Source: a virus. From it: a DNA stretch of 50,782 nucleotides. Below, one piece after another: positions 7,171 to 14,585 of the stretch. The notes under the pieces are model-generated. The model was not told where the DNA came from. It saw nothing but the letters and a program-made list of their open reading frames with translations, and searched no databases. Positions within the stretch are counted from its first letter, which is position 1; the number at the start of each line of letters is the position of its first letter. The stretch spans positions 1 to 50,782 of the IMG/VR virus record IMGVR_UViG_3300048589_000933; one strand, 5' to 3'. A program made the translations under genes and the position numbers.

Positions 7171-8060
7171 AGGCAAGCGCCCGCGATGCCGTCGAGCACC
7201 TCGCCGAGCCCTTGGGGCGGCTCGGGCTCTGGCCAGCTTTCGAGCATGCGCGCCACCGCCTGGAGCTTCTTGGCGATGCACTGCGCCGAGCTATCGGCGC
7301 AGGTGGTCTCTTCCAATGTGGCGGTGGTGCCGATGCGGGCCTCGATGGGCGCCACCGCCACCACGCCGTTGGCCTTGAGCTCGCCGTACACGCGGTCTGC
7401 CAGGGCGCGGAAGGCGGTGGCCTGCTCTGCGGGGTCGGGCAGGGTGAAGGCAGGGGTGGCGGCCGGCGGGCATTCCGCTGGAACTGCGCGTTCATCGCTG
7501 GCGGGCAGCTTCCGCAGCTCAGCCAGCCATTCTTCGCGGCGCTTGGGTGTGGCCTTCTCCACAAGCGTGCAGTCGGCCAGATCGGCGCGACAGGGCGGAT
7601 ACCCGGACGGCCAAACGTGTTGATCGGTCACGCGAGCGACCACCCAGTCTTCACCGGTAGGGCCGTGGTGCACGATGTCGGCTACCTCGATCGCCGCTGC
7701 TGGCACTGCGCCCGCTTCAGCGCGAGCTGCTTCGGACACCTCACGGTTCGGGACGTCGATTTCGGCGGCGATCGGCGCTGCAGCGATCGGCGCGGATTCC
7801 ATGCGCGCTGGCGCCGGGTCATCGCTCTGCTCAGGCGGGGCCTTGCGCAACGTCTTGGCCACGCCCGCGGCAAGCAAGTACTTCGCCGGGTAGCTGTCAT
7901 CCACAGTGATGACCTTGCCCTCGGCCTTCAGCACCGACAGTGCGACGGCCACACTCTTGCTGGTGGCCTGCTCTTCGTCGATCAGCTCGCGCACCTCGGC
8001 GGCAGACAGCGCCTCGGCGCAGTTGGCGAGCACGCGCATCACATCCGTCTTGGCGCTCAT
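7167..8060 (-). CDS. putative winged-helix protein with acidic linker
   Basis: 297 residues from ATG at 8060, which overlaps the upstream stop. Residues 1-60 (MSAKTDVMRVLANC..., LSAAEVRELIDEEQ, ALSVLKAEGKVITVDD) look like a winged-helix DNA-binding domain. An Ala/Pro-rich linker follows, then a central part with several Trp and Cys, and a helical C-terminus. It could regulate the leftward operon or be an early-gene regulator. The function is inferred only from the fold-like pattern. Confidence 0.6.
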   Translation of the reverse strand: MSAKTDVMRVLANCAEALSAAEVRELIDEEQATSKSVAVALSVLKAEGKVITVDDSYPAKYLLAAGVAKTLRKAPPEQSDDPAPARMESAPIAAAPIAAEIDVPNREVSEAARAEAGAVPAAAIEVADIVHHGPTGEDWVVARVTDQHVWPSGYPPCRADLADCTLVEKATPKRREEWLAELRKLPASDERAVPAECPPAATPAFTLPDPAEQATAFRALADRVYGELKANGVVAVAPIEARIGTTATLEETTCADSSAQCIAKKLQAVARMLESWPEPEPPQGLGEVLDGIAGACL

Positions 8061-8329
8061 GCGACGGCCTGCTGCGGGGGCGGCACACCGCAGCCGGCGT
8101 CGGCGAGCGACGCGTGATAGGTGCGCAGGCCGGCCGGTGAGGGCATGAGCTGCGACATGTGGCGGTCTGTCCAGGTCAGCAAGCCGTTTCGATGCAGCGC
8201 GTTGCATGCGCGCACGGTGTGGGCGCGGCCGGACTTGCCGCGAAAGCCGCCGCGACAGCGCGGCATGGGTGCGGCGCAGGCGTCTTCGAGTGCCTGCTGC
8301 TGTGTTGCGGGGAGGTCGGTGAAGTTCAT
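8057..8329 (-). CDS. small hypothetical phage protein
   Basis: 90 residues, ATGA-coupled at its end to the next gene. The middle (AHTVRACNALHRNGLLTW) resembles a helix-turn-helix/winged segment in which a short recognition helix precedes a turn. A DNA-binding role is possible but unproven. Confidence 0.6.
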   Translation of the reverse strand: MNFTDLPATQQQALEDACAAPMPRCRGGFRGKSGRAHTVRACNALHRNGLLTWTDRHMSQLMPSPAGLRTYHASLADAGCGVPPPQQAVA

Positions 8330-8682
8330 GCGGACTCCGTGGTGCGCCGGGGCGCGGTGAGGTGGGTGGCGGTGCGGCGCGCGGTGCGGCGGCGCAGGAG
8401 GTACTTGATGCGCAGGCCGTCGCAGATGCGCTGCCAGTGGGCGATGTGCCTGGTGTGGCCGCCGTCGGTCAGGCGCTGGCGGTAGGCGGCGCGACGATCG
8501 ATGACGGTGACGTCGGGCCCTGGCGCGGGTGAAGGTGCCCCAACCACGGGCGCCGATGGGGAGGGCGGCGGAGTCAGCGCGAGGGGGCGCGCTGCCCGGG
8601 GTCGGGACATGAAACGGGAGGTGAGCTGGTGCCAGATTTCGCCGGCGACCAGCAGCAGGCCCACGATGGCGAAGATCTCCAT
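8326..8682 (-). CDS. membrane-anchored hypothetical protein
   Basis: 118 residues. Residues 1-18 (MEIFAIVGLLLVAGEIWH) form one hydrophobic segment, followed by a Pro-rich linker and a basic C-terminal domain. Start and stop overlap the neighbours (TGATG and ATGA). It is the only clear membrane protein of the leftward operon. Superinfection exclusion is one possibility, inferred only from location and topology. Confidence 0.6.
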   Translation of the reverse strand: MEIFAIVGLLLVAGEIWHQLTSRFMSRPRAARPLALTPPPSPSAPVVGAPSPAPGPDVTVIDRRAAYRQRLTDGGHTRHIAHWQRICDGLRIKYLLRRRTARRTATHLTAPRRTTESA

Positions 8683-8918
8683 CACGCACGCTCCTGCGGG
8701 CCGCACTGACTGGCCAGGCTGTGCGCCGCCTGGATGACGTGCGCCGGCCGCTTGCCGGCGTCGAGCAGGCGTGAGGCGTAGCTCTCGACATCGGGCAGCG
8801 CGGCATGCCGGCTGCACGCCGGCCGCGCGGCGAATCGAACGCGGCGCATCAGGGCCTCGGCGCTGAGGTCGGCCGCGGCACGCTGCCAGCGCGGGAAGGG
8901 GATGACGGTGGCGGTCAT
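8682..8918 (-). CDS. small hypothetical phage protein
   Basis: 78 residues, starting MTATVIPFPRWQ. It is coupled to both neighbours by overlapping start and stop codons. The IPFPRW motif near the N-terminus is a common look for small phage early proteins. No function is assigned. Confidence 0.6.
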   Translation of the reverse strand: MTATVIPFPRWQRAAADLSAEALMRRVRFAARPACSRHAALPDVESYASRLLDAGKRPAHVIQAAHSLASQCGPQERA

Positions 8919-9184
8919 GCGCGCGACGCCTGGCGCGTGGCGGTGTGGTGCCCAGCTTCGGCGCCGTGCTTGGCGTCGCGCTTCAATTGCGCGATGGCGC
9001 GCTCGGCTTCGTTGAAGCGCAGCGATTCGAGCCAACTCGCGGCCGACTTGCCGACCCAGGCGTCGTCGGTTCCGAGCCGGCGGTACTTCCGGGTGACCTC
9101 GCCGCGGTCGTAGCCGGCGGCGGCGAGCAGGGCCTTGATCTCGATGCGCTGCTGGGCGGTGGCAGACGCCTTGACCGAGCTCAT
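8915..9184 (-). CDS. small hypothetical phage protein
   Basis: 89 residues, basic and helical, with KYRRLGTDDAWVGKSAASWLE in the centre. It is coupled by ATGA overlaps. No family is recognised. Confidence 0.6.
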   Translation of the reverse strand: MSSVKASATAQQRIEIKALLAAAGYDRGEVTRKYRRLGTDDAWVGKSAASWLESLRFNEAERAIAQLKRDAKHGAEAGHHTATRQASRA

Positions 9185-9375
9185 GCGGCGGCCTGCTGGA
9201 TGGCGATCAGGCGGCGCTGAAAGCGGCTGTTCTCCGCGCGCAGGTCGGCGGCCTCGCGCTCAAGCTCGCGCACCTCGAGGGCCGCGTTGCGGTACGTCAT
9301 GGCCGCCAGATCGTTGTCTGAGCCGGCCGCCTCCTGGGCGAGGTTGTCGAGGAGTTGGGTTGCGGTGGTTGCCAT
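9181..9375 (-). CDS. small coiled-coil protein, first gene of the leftward operon
   Basis: 64 residues from ATG at 9375, preceded by GGAG. The second half (LEVRELEREAADLRAENSRF) is a clear short coiled coil. A longer frame starting at 9444 would begin inside the promoter and operators, so the shorter start is preferred. The function is unknown. Confidence 0.65.
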   Translation of the reverse strand: MATTATQLLDNLAQEAAGSDNDLAAMTYRNAALEVRELEREAADLRAENSRFQRRLIAIQQAAA

Positions 9376-9415
9376 CACTAGCTCCGAAGAGCGCCCCGGC
9401 GGGGCGGATGGCGAA

Positions 9416-9457
9416 ACTATAAACGCGCTTACATCGCAGTGCAAGCGTGCTTACATC
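9416..9457 (-). promoter_or_regulatory. leftward early promoter with overlapping operators
   Basis: On the minus strand, TTGCAC (9439-9444), a 17-bp spacer and TATAGT (9416-9421) make a near-consensus sigma70 promoter. Half-sites TGYAAGC lie at 9427-9433 (between the boxes), 9440-9446 (over -35) and 9449-9455. The same half-site recurs around the CI/Cro promoters, so CI should repress this promoter in the lysogen. Confidence 0.75.
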
Positions 9458-9474
9458 ATCCCGTGCGACTCACC

Positions 9475-10092
9475 CTAGTTGCAGTTCGTGTGCGCAAGCG
9501 CAATCACGTCTTCGGAGACTCGCAGGGAGCGTAATGCCTGCCATAGCTCGAGCAGCGTGGCTGTTGATTCGGCGTTGATTGATCCATCAGACATCACCCC
9601 GCACGTCATGTGCAAAGCCTCGAATCCGCCCATCCTGTTGCGGGCTCGAATCTCGATGCCTAGATGAATGTCGTCTCTTCGGCGGGCCCATGCCGAGGAG
9701 ACAACGTACGCGCTGCGCGGGTCAAGCAAAAGTGGCCGGTACGCGTCGAGGCACTTCTCGGCAGAATTGGCCGGAACGGGCTCTGGGATGGTGCAGAAGG
9801 GGGCATTGTTCTCAGCGTAGCGGCCTTCGCGCTCAGTCTCTTCCGCCACCGATTGCTGCGCCTCCTGTTCAGAGGTGCAGTGCTTGCGCCATATGCCATC
9901 GGGGCACTTGTAGTGGGTGCCACCAGGCGGCTTGTAGGACCAACTCTTGGGGTCTACTTCGTACCGCCTGTCGGTGTCTGAGCAAGACGCTAGTGGCACT
10001 CGGGCGCCATCACGGAAGCAACGAATCTCCGCGCCAACTAAAGATCCTGAAGCAATGAGCAGCGATAGGGTGAGGGCAGAAACATGCGACAT
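9475..10092 (-). CDS. secreted hypothetical protein (possible lysogenic conversion gene)
   Basis: 205 residues with a signal peptide (MSHVSALTLSLLIASGSLVGA, cut before Glu22). The mature part has at least nine Cys, in pairs that could form periplasmic disulfides. It is visibly less GC-rich than its neighbours. It sits alone between the repressor and the leftward operon with its own AGGAG, the usual place for genes expressed in the lysogen. It may alter the host envelope. No family is recognised. Confidence 0.72.
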   Translation of the reverse strand: MSHVSALTLSLLIASGSLVGAEIRCFRDGARVPLASCSDTDRRYEVDPKSWSYKPPGGTHYKCPDGIWRKHCTSEQEAQQSVAEETEREGRYAENNAPFCTIPEPVPANSAEKCLDAYRPLLLDPRSAYVVSSAWARRRDDIHLGIEIRARNRMGGFEALHMTCGVMSDGSINAESTATLLELWQALRSLRVSEDVIALAHTNCN

Positions 10093-10106
10093 GTGGGCTC
10101 CTGACG

Positions 10107-10886
10107 CTAACGAAAGAGGCCGCCTGATCCCGACCGGTCGATGACTTGTCCAAACAATGCAACCCGATCTCCAATGGCATCCGCCTCGACAAAGATGTCT
10201 GGGTAGGCCTGCTTGTCACTGTTCTCGCTGACGATACGATAGCCACCACCGTGCCGGAAGATGTACTTGACGACTACTTCGCCGTCCAACGCGAAGGCAT
10301 ACATGTTGCCGCTGCGGATCTGGGTTTCCTCCAGCGTGAAGTGGACCGCGATCTTGTCGCCATCGAAGAGCACGCGCTCCATGCTGGCGCCGTTGACGCG
10401 CATCACTCTGACATTCTCAGGCTTGGCACCGAAGCGCCGAAACCAATCGCGCTGGAAGGGCATGCGGTACTTGGTCTCCACGTACTCCGGCGACCATTGT
10501 CCCGGCCCCGCGCCAGCGACCATGTCTACGAACGGCACAAGTGATTCGGTCATTTGGTCGACGTCGCCGTCCCCATCGATGGCACGCACGGCATATGCGT
10601 GAAGCGGTTCTTGAATTTGCTTCGCACTGGCGGCCGCTTCGGTGCCATCGCGCGGGGCGAAGAATTTTGGCTCTCGGCCCGAATTGAGCCATGTCCCGCG
10701 GTAGCCAGTCTCCGACTCATAAGCGGCGAGCAGCTTCCCTCCAAGCTGTTGGGTCTTCCCGCCTTCGATCAAGTAGATCGCCTGGGCTGTGACTTTCAGT
10801 CGTCTGGCAAACGCCGCAACGTTTCGTTCGCCAGTTGATAGGCGCGCTTCGGTGGCTCGTTCTGCAAGCGTTGACATGTAAGCCAT
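10107..10886 (-). CDS. cI: CI-type repressor with S24/LexA-like peptidase domain
   Basis: 259 residues that keep the prophage silent. An N-terminal HTH (about 8-60; VAAFARRLKVTAQAIYLIEG) binds the operators. The C-terminal peptidase S24 domain shows GASMERVLFDGD with catalytic S168 and GEVVVKYIF with K207. An Ala-Gly pair near 124-127 (VAGAGPGQW) is the likely self-cleavage site. This predicts SOS/RecA-triggered induction. A second in-frame ATG at 10877 is an alternative start. It diverges from cro. Confidence 0.93.
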   Translation of the reverse strand: MAYMSTLAERATEARLSTGERNVAAFARRLKVTAQAIYLIEGGKTQQLGGKLLAAYESETGYRGTWLNSGREPKFFAPRDGTEAAASAKQIQEPLHAYAVRAIDGDGDVDQMTESLVPFVDMVAGAGPGQWSPEYVETKYRMPFQRDWFRRFGAKPENVRVMRVNGASMERVLFDGDKIAVHFTLEETQIRSGNMYAFALDGEVVVKYIFRHGGGYRIVSENSDKQAYPDIFVEADAIGDRVALFGQVIDRSGSGGLFR

Positions 10887-10950
10887 TTTACAATCTTGGC
10901 GTGTAAGTGGGCTTGCTATAAGGGCAAAGTCTGCTTACACTCCTGCAGCA
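10863..10950. promoter_or_regulatory. CI/Cro divergent promoter and operator region
   Basis: Half-sites TGYAAGC/T lie at 10863-10869, 10877-10883, 10902-10908 and, reversed, 10933-10939. The outer 10901-10907 and 10934-10940 pair (GTGTAAG/CTTACAC) is a perfect inverted repeat. An extended -10 (TGCTATAAG at 10914-10922) faces cro, with a weak TTGGCG at 10896-10901. This is the lysis-lysogeny switch. Confidence 0.75.
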
Positions 10951-11202
10951 ATGACGCCGACCATCGACAAGAAGCAAGCTCTGGATGCCTACGCCGGCAA
11001 CGCAAGTGCGCTCGCTCGCGCGCTGCAGATCACGCCTCAAGCGATCTACCAGTGGCCTGACGGGCCAATTCTCGAGTTGCACGCCCTGAAGCTTTGGTTT
11101 GTTCTGCGTCCCGAGTACTTCCAGTCGCTGGCCGCTAAGGCCTCGGCGGCTGCAGAGGGCGAACCCACCCCAGACCGCGCCGATAGCGCGCAGGCGGCTT
11201 GA
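10951..11202 (+). CDS. Cro-like repressor
   Basis: 83 residues with a short HTH (about 8-40; ALDAYAGNASALARALQITPQAIYQW) typical of Cro/YdaS proteins. It is the first rightward gene, divergent from cI. Its last codons (TPDRADSAQAA) are encoded by the first 28-bp repeat. It should repress cI and its own promoter during lytic growth. Confidence 0.85.
   Translation: MTPTIDKKQALDAYAGNASALARALQITPQAIYQWPDGPILELHALKLWFVLRPEYFQSLAAKASAAAEGEPTPDRADSAQAA
11167..11194 (+). repeat. 28-bp dispersed repeat, copy 1
   Basis: It begins ACCCCAGAC and contains the hairpin-forming core CGCGC-CGATA-GCGCG, ending CAGG. It lies 8 bp before the start of the next small gene and codes for the end of Cro. It is identical to copy 3 and one base from copy 2. 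Confidence 0.85.
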
Positions 11203-11469
11203 ATGCTCAATCCAGCTTACAAGCCCGCAAGCATGCGTTCGGTGGGTATGCCTCCCGCGCATCCCGATGTGGTGGGGCTTTCGCTCAGTTGCGGCACGGA
11301 CTGCCCCGCCGATGCCATGCGCTTTCACTTCACGCGGGAGGAAGCCGAGCGCTTGGCGTTGGCCTTGCTCGATGCGGTCTCCATTCAGCGCTATCGAGTG
11401 GCCCAGTCGTCTATCTGCTCGGGCAAGCCAAATTGCGACGGGTCGCCACAATCGGGCCATGCGCAATGA
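11203..11469 (+). CDS. small hypothetical early protein
   Basis: 88 residues directly after cro. The middle (MRFHFTREEAERLALALLDA) is a convincing amphipathic helix seen in small phage proteins. The last 26 codons overlap the opposing gene that ends at 11391, and they read as poor coding sequence. The function is unknown. Confidence 0.6.
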   Translation: MLNPAYKPASMRSVGMPPAHPDVVGLSLSCGTDCPADAMRFHFTREEAERLALALLDAVSIQRYRVAQSSICSGKPNCDGSPQSGHAQ

Positions 11470-11606
11470 CCGCCGGCCAAGTCGTCCAGCGCGTGCTGAG
11501 CCGTGTGAAACGGGCCGTCGAAACAATCGTCGCCGTGCCAGAGCATCCATCCGCGCGGCTCTCGCACGATTCGGAAAACGCCGGCGCGGGTGTTGTGCCA
11601 GTACAT
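11391..11606 (-). CDS. small minus-strand phage protein inside the rightward early region
   Basis: 71 residues from the ATG at 11604-11606, which has GGAGG five bases before it (11612-11616). An ATG at 11621 is weaker. The sequence is protein-like: VFRIVREPRGWMLWHG, FHTAQHALDDLAGGH and DPSQFGLPEQIDDW. It resembles short hypothetical proteins I recall from other phages. It is transcribed against the early operon. The function is unknown. Confidence 0.65.
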   Translation of the reverse strand: MYWHNTRAGVFRIVREPRGWMLWHGDDCFDGPFHTAQHALDDLAGGHCAWPDCGDPSQFGLPEQIDDWATR

Positions 11607-11661
11607 GGACGCCTCCGTCATGCGGACTGATTCGCACCGCGAAGCATATCGCGAGCCCCAC

Positions 11662-11689
11662 ACCCCAGACCGCGCCAATAGCGCGCAGG
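11662..11689 (+). repeat. 28-bp dispersed repeat, copy 2
   Basis: Same as copy 1 except A for G in the loop (CGCGC-CAATA-GCGCG). It lies between the divergent starts of the minus gene at 11606 and the plus gene at 11697. Confidence 0.85.
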
Positions 11690-11696
11690 TGGCGTG

Positions 11697-11930
11697 ATGG
11701 CCATGTACATCGAGGACCTTTCGCCCAGTGAGCTTGAGTCCGTCGGCATGGACGTCCAAAGCCACGGCACGGTGGTGGCGTACGCCTACACCCTGAAGCA
11801 CGGGTTGGCAGTGTCGCCCTCGCAGCACAGGCAGCTGATGGTGATGCACCGATCGCTGGGAAGAATGCTGACCGACGCCGAGTTCGCGTCAGTCGTTGGC
11901 ACCGAGGGTGGTGACGATGCGCACCACTGA
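11697..11930 (+). CDS. small hypothetical early protein
   Basis: 77 residues, starting MAMYIEDLSPSELE. The start is 7 bp after repeat copy 2, and a GTG one codon earlier is possible. Charged and helical, with no recognised domain. Its end overlaps the opposing gene at 11889. Confidence 0.6.
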   Translation: MAMYIEDLSPSELESVGMDVQSHGTVVAYAYTLKHGLAVSPSQHRQLMVMHRSLGRMLTDAEFASVVGTEGGDDAHH

Positions 11931-12080
11931 CCCGCGCTTTGGTTTCCGCTTGCGGCCGCTGGTGTATGCGCGGATGGCGATGAGCGCCTCGGGCCTGGTA
12001 ACCGGCCGGTACGCACAGATCTCGTACGTCACGCCTGTTTGCGGGTCGCGAAGTGTGGCCTGTACCGATGGCATGTCCAT
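11889..12080 (-). CDS. small minus-strand hypothetical protein
   Basis: 63 residues: ATLRDPQTGVTYEICAYRP followed by a helix and a basic SGRKRKPKRG stretch, more protein-like than the overlapping plus frame. It starts 35 bp from repeat copy 3 and runs against the early operon. The basic patch suggests nucleic-acid binding, which is an inference. Confidence 0.5.
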   Translation of the reverse strand: MDMPSVQATLRDPQTGVTYEICAYRPVTRPEALIAIRAYTSGRKRKPKRGSVVRIVTTLGAND

Positions 12081-12114
12081 GCAGATTGGTCCGCTGGACG
12101 GTGCCCGAATCGTA

Positions 12115-12142
12115 ACCCCAGACCGCGCCGATAGCGCGCAGG
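12115..12142 (+). repeat. 28-bp dispersed repeat, copy 3
   Basis: Identical to copy 1 over 28 bp. It lies between the divergent starts at 12080 (minus) and 12152 (plus). Its final AGG extends into GGAG, placed as a Shine-Dalgarno for the plus gene. Confidence 0.85.
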
Positions 12143-12151
12143 AGACCCGTG

Positions 12152-12349
12152 ATGCCGCGTGAACACTCATCGCCAGAGGGCATCGATGCTGCACTGCTCG
12201 AGCACGAGATCGAAGCGCTGGCGACGCTCGCGCTGTCTGTCCTGCAGACCCGTGGCTGCAGTGCGGCAGAGGCTTCGGCAGAAGCCGCAGTGATACGGCG
12301 CTCTGCCCGCGGCGATGCTGCGGCTATTTTGTCTCGTACGCCTGCTTGA
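12152..12349 (+). CDS. small hypothetical early protein
   Basis: 65 residues, an Ala-rich helical protein (LLEHEIEALATLALSVLQTR). The start follows repeat copy 3 with GGAG. Its end overlaps the opposing gene at 12324. The function is unknown. Confidence 0.55.
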   Translation: MPREHSSPEGIDAALLEHEIEALATLALSVLQTRGCSAAEASAEAAVIRRSARGDAAAILSRTPA

Positions 12350-12485
12350 CCGCCGCTCGAATGTCCTTGAATGCCGCGGTGATCTCTTGGAGGTTCCCAG
12401 TGCCTGATGTGCTGCGTGCGATGGCTTTGGCCTGCAAGGCAGCGATCAGGATCTCGGATGCAATCTCTTCGAAGGACTTGCTCAC
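12324..12485 (-). CDS. small minus-strand hypothetical protein
   Basis: 53 residues from a GTG at 12485 with GGAG upstream. The pattern SFEEIASEILIAALQAKAIA is a strong amphipathic helix, followed by GNLQEITAAFKDIRAAVKQAY. It is again opposed to the early operon. The 171 bp between it and the CII-like gene hold no gene I can support. Confidence 0.5.
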   Translation of the reverse strand: MSKSFEEIASEILIAALQAKAIARSTSGTGNLQEITAAFKDIRAAVKQAYETK

Positions 12486-12656
12486 GTCGGTCTCCGGTGG
12501 TGGCGATGGTGGGGTAGCACTCCCATTCTGCCACCGGCAGGCCGACCCCTTCAGCTTGGCATGCGTGATTCCACCGGCGGCAGGGATGATGACGGCTGTC
12601 CATGTGGGCAGGTTGATGCGTTTGCATAGCAGCGTCATCGTTCATGTGGTGCCCGC

Positions 12657-13109
12657 GTGAACGTTCTCGACGCCGCGCACCGCACGGTCCACGCCTACCC
12701 GGGCGGCAGTGAGTCACTGGGCCCGCGCATCGGCATCGTGCCTGCGGTGCTGCGCTCCAAGGTCAACCCGAACTGCCACAGCCACCGCCTGGCGATTGAC
12801 GAGGCGGACCTGATCATGGGCGCCACGGGTGACCTGTCCATCCTGCAGGCGCTCGCGGCCAACCATGGCTGCACGCTGCAGCGCATCGACGGTTCTGCAC
12901 CCGGGTCGCTGTTCGGCGCGCACCTGGCTAGCACCGGTGCCTCGGGTGATTTGGCCGGTGTTTTAGCTGCGGCGCTCGCCGATGGTCGGGTGTCTGCCAA
13001 CGAGGCCGCCACGATCTCGCGCGCCGGGGCCGCACTGCAGGCCGCGATCGTGCACCTGGTGTCGCTGGCCTACGCCGATGCGGTGCAGTCGAGGGCCAAG
13101 CCCGCATGA
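12657..13109 (+). CDS. phage regulatory CII-family (CP76) protein
   Basis: 150 residues from GTG. The N-terminus (MNVLDAAHRTVHAYPGGSESLGPRIG..., LRSKVNPN, then LAIDEADLIMGATGDLSILQALA) matches the CP76/CII regulatory family of P2-like and other phages, which act in the lysogeny decision and early transcription. The C-terminal half (GDLAGVLAAALADGRVSANEAATI) is a helical oligomerisation-like part. It is coupled by ATGA to the next gene. Confidence 0.8.
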   Translation: MNVLDAAHRTVHAYPGGSESLGPRIGIVPAVLRSKVNPNCHSHRLAIDEADLIMGATGDLSILQALAANHGCTLQRIDGSAPGSLFGAHLASTGASGDLAGVLAAALADGRVSANEAATISRAGAALQAAIVHLVSLAYADAVQSRAKPA

Positions 13110-13303
13110 AGCGCAAGGCCCGGCCAGGCGTCAATCCGTTGGCGGACCCGCGCCGGGCACGATATGTGCGGGCCGCGCTGGATCGCCGCCGAGTGTCGGA
13201 TGAGCAATTGGCGCTGGCGCGACTGCGTGCCGATCCGGAGCGGCAAGCGCAAGCGGTTTCGCGCGTGAAGGGGCTGCTGGCGATGCTGGGTGATTCGACG
13301 TGA
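13106..13303 (+). CDS. small basic hypothetical protein
   Basis: 65 residues, strongly basic (MKRKARPGVNPLADPRRARY). It is ATGA-coupled upstream and GTGA-coupled downstream, in the run leading to the primase. It may bind DNA or RNA. No family is recognised. Confidence 0.6.
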   Translation: MKRKARPGVNPLADPRRARYVRAALDRRRVSDEQLALARLRADPERQAQAVSRVKGLLAMLGDST

Positions 13304-13539
13304 GCGTGAGCCACTGCATGCACCGTGCGCTGGAGATAGCGCGCACGCCTGTCGATACCTGGGGTGCGCAGATCGCTGATCTGCCAGAAGGCTGCACGCA
13401 CTCGGATTGCGGTGCGCCGCGCAGCTGCCGTGAGCGCATTGCTGAGTACATGCGTATGCAGTGGCGCATTGAGCAACACCAGGCGCTGCGACGGGAAGAG
13501 ATCGCCAAGGTGGCGGCAGCGAAAAGGGCGTTTGCGTGA
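13300..13539 (+). CDS. small cysteine-containing hypothetical protein
   Basis: 79 residues from GTG. CTHSDCGAPRSC (residues 32-43) with a nearby His could be a metal site. It is coupled to the primase by GTGA. A replication accessory role is only suggested by position. Confidence 0.55.
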   Translation: MSVSHCMHRALEIARTPVDTWGAQIADLPEGCTHSDCGAPRSCRERIAEYMRMQWRIEQHQALRREEIAKVAAAKRAFA

Positions 13540-14585
13540 GCGATCGTCCGAAAATCGATGTGGATGGAATCAAGGCGCGCGCCGATATTGTCGAGGTGGT
13601 GCAGAGGTATGTGCCACTGAGGAAGGCTGGCAAAGACTGGGTTGGGTTGTGCCCGTTCCACAGTGAGAACTCGCGCAGCTTCACTGTGAGTGAGAAGGGG
13701 TTCGTGCACTGCTTTGGGTGCGGGGCTCACTACGATGTGATCGGGTTCATTCAGGCGATCACTGGCGCGACGTTCGTTGATGCGTGCCGGCAGCTGGGCG
13801 CCGAGGAATTCGGCGAGGCGCGGGCGATCGTGCGGCGCGAGCTGTCGCAGGTGCCTGATGTTCGCTGGGTGCCGATACTGCCGGTGCCAGGTCACGCGCT
13901 TGAGTTGATGGCGGATGAGTCGCGCACAGTGCCGGTGCACAACCCGGGTTCGGGAAAAACATGCGCATGGCGGCCTGAACGAGTTGATGCGTATCGCGAT
14001 GCGCGCGGCGCATTGCTGGGTTACGTGCTGCGCCTTGTGCTGCCAGCGAAGGACGGCAAGAAAGCGGGTAAGTGGACGCCGATGGTGACGTGGTGTGTGG
14101 GGCCTGATGGTGCGCAGCAGTGGTGTCTGCAGGCCTTCCCGGAGCCGCGCCCTATGTGCGGCCTTGACGCGTTGGCGGCAATGCCCTGGGCGCCTGCGCT
14201 GGTGGTGGAGGGCGAAAAGTGCCGCGCGGCTGGCGCTGGCGCGCAGGATCAATACGCCGTGATGACCTGGCCGGGTGGAAGCAACGGCATCGCCAAGGTG
14301 GATTGGTCGCCACTGCATGGTCGTGACGTGGTGTTGTGGCCGGATGCTGACCCCTCCGGGGTGGCGGCGATGATGGGGAAGTCGAATCTGACGGGGTTGG
14401 TTTCACCTGGCGTCGCGCAGCTGGTGGCGCGCGCGGGTGCGCGATCTATCCGAATCATCGATACGAGCGGCCAGCCGAAGGGCTGGGACATAGCGGATGC
14501 GTTGCAGGTGGACCTTTGGACGTGGCCTCAGCTGGCTGCATGGGCGGCCGCGCGGGTCGCTGATGTGCGCGTGGTGCGGGCATGA
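13536..14585 (+). CDS. phage DNA primase (CHC2 zinc finger plus Toprim)
   Basis: 349 residues. The N-terminal DnaG-type zinc finger uses C39, H42, C59 and C62 (CPFH...HCFGC). The Toprim domain follows, with ALVVEGEKC and VVLWPDADPSG. The protein is shorter than DnaG and lacks a helicase-binding domain. The ATPase is the separate next gene, which overlaps by four bases. It should lay primers at the phage origin. Confidence 0.9.
   Translation: MSDRPKIDVDGIKARADIVEVVQRYVPLRKAGKDWVGLCPFHSENSRSFTVSEKGFVHCFGCGAHYDVIGFIQAITGATFVDACRQLGAEEFGEARAIVRRELSQVPDVRWVPILPVPGHALELMADESRTVPVHNPGSGKTCAWRPERVDAYRDARGALLGYVLRLVLPAKDGKKAGKWTPMVTWCVGPDGAQQWCLQAFPEPRPMCGLDALAAMPWAPALVVEGEKCRAAGAGAQDQYAVMTWPGGSNGIAKVDWSPLHGRDVVLWPDADPSGVAAMMGKSNLTGLVSPGVAQLVARAGARSIRIIDTSGQPKGWDIADALQVDLWTWPQLAAWAAARVADVRVVRA

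Noticed and set aside
10888-12717. 609-residue minus-strand open frame across the early region
   Set aside because: It is Arg/His-rich, lacks any domain and overlaps Cro and several better small genes. High GC alone gives such frames.
13131-14318. 395-residue minus-strand frame opposite the primase
   Set aside because: The plus frame has clear CHC2 and Toprim motifs. The minus frame is a codon shadow.
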